From Methylovulum sp. (lineage in GTDB: Bacteria; Pseudomonadota; Gammaproteobacteria; Methylococcales; Methylomonadaceae): 6,257 nt of DNA. Made by a program: the position numbers and the translations under genes. The notes beneath the pieces were generated by a model. The model saw only the letters and a list, made by a program, of their open reading frames with translations, was not told the DNA's origin and did no database searches. This document shows positions 1 through 5,061 of this stretch, in pieces; the stretch's first letter is position 1; each line of letters opens with the position of its first letter. The stretch is taken from contig SCST01000018.1 in assembly GCA_004299465.1 (NCBI GenBank), positions 1-6,257 of the forward strand, in the 5' to 3' direction.

Positions 1-157
1 CCACTGTCAGGTAAGGGTTGCCAGTATATACTTTAAGCGAGCAAGTTTTCGGTTTTTTAAACTCTATAGAACCCAACTTATCTGGGTGTCCAGAGTGCCC
101 GCCGTTGGCAGCGGCCTGTTTGTTGACGACCCGGTCCGTTACGCCATGACTGCCGGA

Positions 158-1096
158 TCAGGACGTCGTTGTGTTTTTGTTGTTATTATCGGCGCGTTTT
201 TTAACGCTTACGGTGTAATCTTTCAAGATAAGCCGCCACGCCTGTTCGGCCGTCTCTGCATATTGTATTAATTCACGCTCACAGCGGCTGATAACGCCCT
301 CGTCAACCAGCGCATCGAAGTTAATGATACTGTCCCAATATTGCTGCCCAACAAGGACGACGGGAATGCGCCTGACTTTTTGGGTTTGAATCAGCGTCAG
401 CGCTTCAAAGAGTTCATCCAGCGTGCCGTAACCGCCGGGGAATGCGACCAAGGCGATCGCGCGCATCAAGAAATGCATTTTGCGTATTGCGAAGTAGTGA
501 AACTGAAAGCACAGCTCCGGCGTGATATAAAGATTGGGCTTCTGCTCGCCGGGCAGGACGATATTCAGGCCCATGCTTTTGCCGCCGACATCGGCCGCGC
601 CGCGGTTGGCGGCTTCCATAATGCCGGGGCCGCCGCCGGTTACGACAACTAATGATTGCTGAACTTTTTTAGCTTCCAGGGTGATGAGTGCGCCGAGTTT
701 GCGCGCTTCATCGTAATACCGGCTTTTTGCCAGCATGTGCCGCGCGGCGGCGAGATTATTTTCCAGCGTGGGATCGTTCGGATGCGCATTGAGCGCCTGT
801 TCTGCAGCCTGTAGTGTTTTTTGCGCCGTCTCAGGGTCTGCAAAGCGTGCGCTGCCGAATATGACGACGGTCGACTTGATATTGTGCTCCAGTTGGGTTA
901 ATTCCGGCTTGAGCAATTCGAGCTGCAAGCGCACCGGACGCAATTCATCGCGCATAATAAAATCAAGATCGTCATAAGCCAGCCGATAAGACGGCGAATG
1001 GCTTTGCGGCGTACCGTAATCATAAAAAGCATTGGTAGCATCCTGCTTGGCATTGGTAAAGGGACTTTCGCAGGGTATTAATGTTTTTATTGCCAT
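158..1096 (-). CDS. LOG-family (TIGR00730-type) Rossmann-fold protein
   Basis: A 312-residue protein with the two signatures of the LOG / 'lysine decarboxylase-like' family: GGGPGIMEAANRGA at residues 154-167 and PGGYGTLDE at 220-228. A conserved RKMHFLMRA stretch (205-213) lies between them. Family members bind nucleotides through a Rossmann fold; characterised ones are cytokinin-activating phosphoribohydrolases or nucleotide 5'-monophosphate nucleosidases. The old name lysine decarboxylase is a misannotation. The protein is probably cytoplasmic, as no signal peptide or membrane segment is visible. Residues 1-75, and a helical stretch at about 85-135 rich in Ala and Leu, lie outside the minimal LOG core, so this is a longer variant than the roughly 190-residue plant-type LOGs. 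The C-terminus is a low-complexity Asn/Thr tail (303-312). The ATG at 1096 is preferred because GAGGAA (1102-1107 on the complement) sits 5 bases upstream. It is transcribed divergently from the transpeptidase. The substrate is not determined from sequence. Confidence 0.93.
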   Translation of the reverse strand: MAIKTLIPCESPFTNAKQDATNAFYDYGTPQSHSPSYRLAYDDLDFIMRDELRPVRLQLELLKPELTQLEHNIKSTVVIFGSARFADPETAQKTLQAAEQALNAHPNDPTLENNLAAARHMLAKSRYYDEARKLGALITLEAKKVQQSLVVVTGGGPGIMEAANRGAADVGGKSMGLNIVLPGEQKPNLYITPELCFQFHYFAIRKMHFLMRAIALVAFPGGYGTLDELFEALTLIQTQKVRRIPVVLVGQQYWDSIINFDALVDEGVISRCERELIQYAETAEQAWRLILKDYTVSVKKRADNNNKNTTTS

Positions 1097-1243
1097 CGGC
1101 GTTCCTCGTTGAGTAGTGTAAAATAACGCTTTTTCTGCGGCATCGGTTAAATGATGCGGGCTGTTTGGTTGTCGTCAATCAAGCCCTGTAAACGGCTTGT
1201 TGCTGTAGCGGCAAGGCTAAATTGATTATTTATATAGGCGTGT
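1097..1243. promoter_or_regulatory. Divergent intergenic promoter region
   Basis: This 147-bp AT-richer gap separates the divergent LOG-family and transpeptidase genes and must hold promoters for both unless they are read from further away. On the minus side there is a clear Shine-Dalgarno sequence (GAGGAA, 1102-1107). On the plus side TATATA (1231-1236) could be a -10-like element but lies too close to the 1244 start to be convincing. A small perfect hairpin, CAAGCC / GGCTTG with an 8-base loop (1180-1199), has no T-tract. No convincing -35/-10 pair was found, so the call rests mainly on gene arrangement. Confidence 0.45.
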
Positions 1244-3085
1244 ATGATGCAGTTCGGTATATCAGTAATGGGTAATAATGGGATGTGGCTGTTTAATGCT
1301 AGCGCATTATTTTTTTCGAAAACAGGCAATATCAGGGAATGGCTAAACCGCGATATGCCCCGTTGGTTACTCTGCTTTTGCCTGACCTTGCCCGCCCAGG
1401 CATTGCAGGCGGAAGAAGCAGACTATGAAGCCCCGTCCGTAGCTAAGGAGATCGGCGCTATTATCGCTGCAAAACAGCATCCCTACCTGATCCCGTCAAA
1501 TTTCGCCAATCGTTCGGATGATCTTGAAGCTTTGTATAAAATGGCCGATTACCGCCTGCTATGGCTAGGTAACGAGCATGCTGAAAAAAATATGACCGAT
1601 ATGCTCGAGTTGTTGGAAAACGCAGCGGTCAGCGGCTTGAATAAAGACGATTACGATACCGGGGTTTTACAGCGCAAACGGCAGGCCGCATTGACTTTCA
1701 GTCCGGACGCCTATAAGGATTTAGCCGCTTATGATACGGCAATCAGTTTGTCATTATTGCGCTTTTTACATGATTTACATTATGGACGCGTTAATCCGCA
1801 GGGCATCGATTTTAATCTCAAGCTCAGGGAAAAAAAGCTGATTGATTTACCGTCACTGGTCAAAGCGCATCTGGATCAACAGACGCTTCAGTCTTTGCCG
1901 GCTGAGGTGGAACCCAAATTACAGCAATATCAAAAACTGAAATCGGCATTGGCGGATTACCGCGAGCTTGCCGGAAAGGCTGCGCCTTTTAAACTGGCTT
2001 TCGAACAAACGATACGCCCTGGAGACGCGCTGCCCCAGCTTGAAGAGCTGAGCCGGATGCTAATTACTGTCGGGGATTTGTCTGAAGAAAAAAACGGTAC
2101 CGAGAAATCGGCCTGCTATACCGACAAAATCGCTGCCGGGATCAAAAAATTTCAGCATCGGCACGGTTTGGCGGCCGATGGCGTGATAGGCAAAGCGACT
2201 GCGGTGGAGCTTAATATCCCGCTACGGCAAAGAGTCGCGCAAATTGAATTGGCGATGGAGCGCTTGCGCTGGTTGCCTGAGTTGAGTTCCGGTCCGTCCA
2301 TTATTGTTAATATTCCCGCTTTCCAGCTTTGGGCGTTTGAAAATATCAACGATCCGGGTTCAGGCATGACGAATATGCGCGTTGTGGTCGGTAAGGCGCT
2401 GAAAAACCAAACGCCCGTGCTGATGGCGACGATGAGTTTTATTGATTTCTCGCCGTACTGGAACGTGCCTTATAACATTGTAAAAGAAGAAATAATTCCT
2501 AAATTAAGCCAAAATCCGGGTTATTTGGGTAAAGAAAACATGGAATTGGTTTCCGGCACCGGTGTCACTGCGTATTCTGAAGCATCGATCGCCCAGCTTA
2601 AACAGGGCTCGCTAAGGGTCAGGCAACGCCCCGGCAAGAAGAATGCCTTGGGCAAGGTGAAATTCCTTTTTCCTAACAAGGCTGACGTTTACCTGCACGA
2701 TACTCCGGCCAATGCGTTATTCAGCCGGTCGCGGCGGGATTTCAGCCACGGTTGTGTGCGGGTTTCAAATCCTGAGGGTCTGGCTGAATTTGCGCTTAGA
2801 GACCAGAAGGGATGGGATAAGAACACCATACAGCAGGCGATGCTTTCACCCAAAATGCAGCGTGTTATATTAAAAAAACCGATACCCGTGTTGTTTTTTT
2901 ATATTACCGCGTTTTTTGACCAGCAAAACGACTTGATTTTTTATCCTGATATTTATGGACATGACACGGTGTTGCAGGAAGCGCTGAAAAAGCCTGAGGA
3001 TTTATCGGATCAGGTGCTGTTTGTCAGCACCCCGGCATCATCAGAGTCCGTTGACGCGATAAAAACAGTGGAAGCGGTAAGATAA
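1244..3085 (+). CDS. ldtD: YcbB/LdtD-type murein L,D-transpeptidase
   Basis: A 613-residue envelope enzyme, almost the same length as E. coli YcbB/LdtD (615). Family role: forming 3-3 mDAP-mDAP cross-links in peptidoglycan in the periplasm. Visible parts: a hydrophobic signal segment at about 38-56 (WLLCFCLTLPAQALQA) with likely cleavage after AQALQA; an N-terminal scaffold region (about 70-250); a peptidoglycan-binding domain (about 290-325, with IKKFQHRHGLAADGVIG); and a YkuD catalytic domain (about 352-545). The catalytic motif is SHGCVRV, with Cys504 as nucleophile and His502 beside it; YLHDTP (483-488) is the usual upstream motif. The start is uncertain. ATG 1244 or 1247 has only a weak AGG (1236-1238), and the family-like signal peptide would begin at the internal ATG at 1355, which lacks a good ribosome site. 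It converges with the MepK-like gene, and a repeat element follows its stop. The family is firm; the exact ldtD orthology is inferred. Confidence 0.93.
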   Translation: MMQFGISVMGNNGMWLFNASALFFSKTGNIREWLNRDMPRWLLCFCLTLPAQALQAEEADYEAPSVAKEIGAIIAAKQHPYLIPSNFANRSDDLEALYKMADYRLLWLGNEHAEKNMTDMLELLENAAVSGLNKDDYDTGVLQRKRQAALTFSPDAYKDLAAYDTAISLSLLRFLHDLHYGRVNPQGIDFNLKLREKKLIDLPSLVKAHLDQQTLQSLPAEVEPKLQQYQKLKSALADYRELAGKAAPFKLAFEQTIRPGDALPQLEELSRMLITVGDLSEEKNGTEKSACYTDKIAAGIKKFQHRHGLAADGVIGKATAVELNIPLRQRVAQIELAMERLRWLPELSSGPSIIVNIPAFQLWAFENINDPGSGMTNMRVVVGKALKNQTPVLMATMSFIDFSPYWNVPYNIVKEEIIPKLSQNPGYLGKENMELVSGTGVTAYSEASIAQLKQGSLRVRQRPGKKNALGKVKFLFPNKADVYLHDTPANALFSRSRRDFSHGCVRVSNPEGLAEFALRDQKGWDKNTIQQAMLSPKMQRVILKKPIPVLFFYITAFFDQQNDLIFYPDIYGHDTVLQEALKKPEDLSDQVLFVSTPASSESVDAIKTVEAVR

Positions 3086-3110
3086 GGTTATAGATATTGT
3101 TTTTTGCGAG

Positions 3111-3269
3111 TTACCTTAAGGAACGAGCATGAAATAAATTGAATAACTGCTTGCAGCAGGAGTGCAAGCTTCGCCTAAAGCGCCTACTTTTGGTGCTTGC
3201 GCATACAGGCGAAGCCTGCACTCCTGCTATTGGCAACTTGCTTAAGTTATTTCATGCCCATTCCTTACC
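3111..3269. mobile_element. MITE-like palindromic element A (with TTACC flanking repeats)
   Basis: A long imperfect palindrome fills the gap between the convergent transpeptidase and MepK-like genes. The outer arms (3117-3137 against 3247-3267) match over about 21 bases with two mismatches; the inner arms (3155-3176 against 3207-3228) match over 22 bases with one. Near the centre AAGCGCC pairs with GGTGCTT around a TACTTTT loop. TTACC occurs directly at both edges (3111-3115 and 3265-3269), as expected of a target-site duplication. No ORF for a transposase is present, so it would be non-autonomous. The same end sequences recur in element B. In RNA it would fold into one long hairpin and could act as a bidirectional transcription barrier between the two genes, although there is no U-tract. 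The family is not recognised by name. Confidence 0.72.
3155..3228. repeat. REP-like inverted pair inside element A
   Basis: Two 22-base units, 3155-3176 and its inverted partner 3207-3228, differ at one position. Read outward-in, each is AGCAGGAGTGCA followed by a short stem. In the right unit CAGGC-gaa-GCCTG is a perfect 5-bp mini-hairpin (3206-3218). A GNAGGAG-like head followed by a small stem-loop, arranged as an inverted pair, resembles the REP/BIME repeats of gammaproteobacteria that are mobilised by RAYT (TnpA-REP) transposases. The resemblance is by pattern only, and no RAYT gene is in the window. Confidence 0.5.
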
Positions 3270-4056
3270 AGGTCCTGTATTCACCGGTGTCGAGATGAAC
3301 GAAATTGGCGGACGGATAATAGCCGACACCGCCTCGCCGCATCGCAAGCGCCGCATTTCTAATGTTTTTTGTCGCAAGACCTTCGACGCGTATATCTATT
3401 GCGCGGCCTTCCATATGCAAACTGTGCTTGGCGACGCCGGAGCTTTGGTTGCGTAAATGCGCATTGGTAAATGGCGAGCGATAGCCAGAGATGACATGAA
3501 AAGGCTTGCTGACATCAAGCTGTTGTTTCAGCTCATGCAGCTGGTCGAGCAATAAGGGGTCGACGGGATGAATGGCGCCGGTATGGTAGTCGCGAAACAG
3601 GTAATTGATTTCCTGCAGCGCATCTTCAATATACCTGCCCTGCTCAAAATAAGTCAGGTTCAGCTTGTCGCCGGTATTGATGTTATGTAAGGCAATGGCT
3701 TTGTGGACAAGATTGCTGCGGTGGCTGTGTGTCGTAACAGTCTGCTGGTGCGGGTCGTTGGTATGGTGGCTGCGTTGCGCTACGGTGGCCTTGTGCGGAT
3801 GGCCGGTATGCTTGCCGTGCGTCCCGGCGGCTTGGTGGGGATGATGGCCGGCATGGGTCTTGTGCGGCGCGTTTTTTTTATGATGTGCGTTGCTGTAGTA
3901 AACATGCCGGACAGTGGCTGACGCAATACCGGAACCGCTTATTGCGAGCAGCGAACCGCCTATCATCTGCTTCAGGAACCGGCGTCTTGATGAGGTGATG
4001 CGGCTTTCATCATTGGATGATGTGACTAACGAATGTTCATGCATATTTGAATCCAA
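3265..4056 (-). CDS. mepK: Tat-exported MepK/YcbK-type (DUF882, M15-like) murein endopeptidase with His-rich linker
   Basis: The C-terminal half (about 119-263) closely follows E. coli YcbK/MepK: HNINTGDKL, FRDYHTG, ISGYRSPFTN, VAKHSLHMEGRAID, MRRGGVGYYP and NFVHLDTG. The expected zinc ligands are His214, Asp221 and His254. Family role: a periplasmic metal-dependent endopeptidase cutting peptidoglycan cross-links, including mDAP-mDAP bonds. The N-terminus has a near-ideal twin-arginine signal (SRRRFLK at 23-29, hydrophobic MIGGSLLAISGSGIASA to 47), as in YcbK. Residues 51-118 form an inserted low-complexity linker with 18 His in 68 residues, which E. coli MepK lacks. The longest frame begins at TTG 4056, but the ATG at 4044 (residue 5) is the better start, with GGA (4051-4053) 7 bases upstream. 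The TAA stop lies in the flanking repeat of element A. It converges with the L,D-transpeptidase, a fitting partner. The E. coli ycbB-ycbK pair is also adjacent. Confidence 0.92.
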   Translation of the reverse strand: MDSNMHEHSLVTSSNDESRITSSRRRFLKQMIGGSLLAISGSGIASATVRHVYYSNAHHKKNAPHKTHAGHHPHQAAGTHGKHTGHPHKATVAQRSHHTNDPHQQTVTTHSHRSNLVHKAIALHNINTGDKLNLTYFEQGRYIEDALQEINYLFRDYHTGAIHPVDPLLLDQLHELKQQLDVSKPFHVISGYRSPFTNAHLRNQSSGVAKHSLHMEGRAIDIRVEGLATKNIRNAALAMRRGGVGYYPSANFVHLDTGEYRTW

Positions 4057-4060
4057 AAGT

Positions 4061-4095
4061 TTTTGTTAATTTTGCACCACCTATTCTTAACAAAA
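4061..4095. promoter_or_regulatory. 9-bp inverted repeat upstream of the MepK-like gene (possible operator)
   Basis: TTTTGTTAA (4061-4069) and TTAACAAAA (4087-4095) form perfect arms separated by 17 bases. They lie 17 to 51 bases upstream of the preferred ATG at 4044. Position and symmetry suit a regulator-binding site or a 5' leader hairpin for the minus-strand gene. In AT-rich sequence such a repeat may also arise by chance. Confidence 0.3.
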
Positions 4096-4167
4096 TCTTA
4101 AATGCTATGAATTGCCTGTAGGCCAAATCTTCAAATACAGTAGGGCGCGGAGAAGTGTGATATTAAT

Positions 4168-4239
4168 TGTTTCATAAGTGCTTGCACTAGAAATGGCCAG
4201 TCTTTGTTAAATTAAGTTCGGCAAGCACTTAATGAAACA
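4168..4239. repeat. Inverted repeat, 18/19-base arms with 35-base loop
   Basis: The left arm TGTTTCATAAGTGCTTGC (4168-4185) is complementary to the right arm (4221-4239) across its length, except for one extra base in the right arm. The 35-base interior (4186-4220) shows no coding potential. There is no T-tract on either side, so it is not an ordinary intrinsic terminator. It could be a transposon-end pair, a structured RNA, or a double binding site. Nothing elsewhere in the window matches it. Confidence 0.7.
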
Positions 4240-4270
4240 CACATAACTTATTGTTGAATGGGTATTACAA

Positions 4271-4323
4271 TCCCAAAAGTTCTTGTGCAGTACTGTGAAT
4301 ATACTGTGCAAGAACTTTTGGGA
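4271..4323. repeat. 22-bp-stem hairpin with 9-base loop
   Basis: TCCCAAAAGTTCTTGTGCAG (4271-4290) pairs with CTGTGCAAGAACTTTTGGGA (4304-4323) over 20 positions, of which two would be G-U pairs in RNA. The adjoining TA/TA extends the stem to 22 bp around CTGTGAATA (4293-4301). It is one of the strongest stem-loops in the window. No run of T follows on the plus strand (AAAATTAA) and only a broken one on the minus strand (TTGTAAT), so a terminator role is weak. Two abutting inverted ends of an insertion sequence would also look like this. Confidence 0.75.
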
Positions 4324-4518
4324 AAATTAATAATGTAACATTCGCGCCCCGATTGTCGTTTTCAGCTTGATATTCCCGAAGTTGGCACCAAATTTATCGA
4401 AGCAGGTAAATTTTATAGCGCCGTTGTCAGGCAAATTTTTCCAACTAAAAGGAAAAGCCGTGTCGTCTATGGCATAATAAAGGGCTTTTTATTTAACGAT
4501 CAATAACCGAGGACAATC

Positions 4519-4869
4519 ATGAGTTTCTTTATCTCCGACGCGCTAGCCGCCGCAGCGCCTGCAGCCCAACAACCCGGCATTGAAGGGATGTTGTTTCCAT
4601 TGGGCATCCTGGTGTTTTTTTACTTTTTATTTCTGCGTCCGCAATCAAAACGCGCAAAGGAAAAGAAAGAAATGATTGCCGCGATGACTAAAGGCGCCGA
4701 AGTGGTGACTTCCGGGGGGATTCTGGGCAAGGTTGTCGATATGGATGATAACTTTTTAAAGATTGAAATCTGTGACAATACTTTCATCCAGGTGCAGCGC
4801 CAAAGCATTGAGACCATGATGCCGAAAGGAACGTACAAAGCGGTAACTAAAAAAATAGCTAAAGATTAA
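4519..4869 (+). CDS. yajC: Sec translocase accessory subunit YajC
   Basis: A 116-residue single-span inner-membrane protein typical of YajC in size and layout. It has a short Ala-rich N-terminus (1-20), one transmembrane helix (about 23-39, MLFPLGILVFFYFLFL), then RPQSKRAKEKKEM (40-52) with positive charges on the cytoplasmic side, and the conserved GAEVVTSGGILGKV block (59-72). YajC associates with SecD and SecF and with the SecYEG channel and assists Sec-dependent export; it is usually dispensable. The start is well supported: GAGGA at 4509-4513 lies 5 bases before ATG 4519. The TAA stop (4867-4869) lies within the TTAAC repeat that borders element B. secD follows in the same direction but after 192 bp, an unusually wide gap for this pair. 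Confidence 0.97.
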   Translation: MSFFISDALAAAAPAAQQPGIEGMLFPLGILVFFYFLFLRPQSKRAKEKKEMIAAMTKGAEVVTSGGILGKVVDMDDNFLKIEICDNTFIQVQRQSIETMMPKGTYKAVTKKIAKD

Positions 4870-5010
4870 CTTAGGAACGTGCATTTTATAACTTGTGTCT
4901 TTTGCTCCGTATTTTGCGTTGTATAAACCGTTACATAGCTTGCTATACGCCTTATTACGGATAAAAATCCTGCGCCAGTTGCCCAAGTTATTTCATGCCC
5001 ATTCCTTAAC
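4866..5010. mobile_element. MITE-like palindromic element B (with TTAAC flanking repeats)
   Basis: This second element lies between yajC and secD. Its right end (4985-5008) is identical over 24 bases to the right end of element A (3244-3267). Its left end (TTAGGAACGTGCAT, 4871-4884) resembles A's left end (TTAAGGAACGAGCATG, from 3116). Left and right ends are inverted relative to each other, and further imperfect arms lie inside (CCGTA 4908-4912 with TACGG 4956-4960; GTATA 4921-4925 with TATAC 4944-4948). TTAAC is repeated directly at 4866-4870 and 5006-5010, consistent with a target-site duplication. The core is unlike A's: it lacks the REP-like units. No transposase is encoded, so any movement would need an enzyme supplied elsewhere. 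Confidence 0.68.
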
Positions 5011-5061
5011 TTGTAGCCAATCGCTGTTTGTTAAAACGCGGTTTAATTGTTGGAATAACAC

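Larger units (their letters stand above)
4057..4518. other. 462-bp noncoding stretch upstream of mepK-like gene and yajC
   Basis: No supported gene. The stretch must carry the minus-strand promoter for the MepK-like gene and the plus-strand promoter for yajC. Near the MepK-like start is TTTTGTTAA / TTAACAAAA (4061-4069, 4087-4095), a 9-bp inverted repeat with a 17-base spacer that could be an operator. Two larger inverted repeats follow and are listed separately. Before yajC, CATAAT (4473-4478) is a plausible -10 without a good -35. AAAAGCC / GGCTTTT (4453-4459, 4483-4489), followed by T-rich sequence, could be a weak terminator with a 23-base loop. In many gammaproteobacteria queA and tgt precede yajC; neither is seen here. 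Confidence 0.6.

Noticed and set aside
71..87. ACCCA / TGGGT hairpin downstream of the LOG-family gene as its terminator
   Set aside because: The stem is only 5 bp, no T-tract follows on the minus strand, and it is about 70 bases past the stop; too weak to annotate.
341..652. Plus-strand 103-codon ORF inside the LOG-family gene
   Set aside because: It is antisense to the PGGYGTLDE and GGGPGIMEA coding region, so it is a shadow of the real gene.
3139..3456. Plus-strand 105-codon ORF across element A and the end of the mepK-like gene
   Set aside because: It runs through the palindromic repeat and then antisense to a clearly conserved peptidase, with no family features.
3703..3921. Plus-strand Met/Gly/Val-rich ORF opposite the His-rich linker
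   Set aside because: Its composition is explained by reading the complement of His codons; there is no ribosome site or independent support.
4339..4506. Open plus-strand stretch (HSRPDCRFQLDIPEVGTKF... to a TAA just before the yajC ribosome site) as a gene remnant
   Set aside because: It has no start codon with a ribosome site, no recognised motif, and a length that chance allows. A minus-strand stretch in the same place (ending GNIKLKTTIGARMLHY) is equally unsupported.
3111..5010. CRISPR array
   Set aside because: The repeats are two dispersed palindromic elements, not regularly spaced direct repeats with unique spacers.
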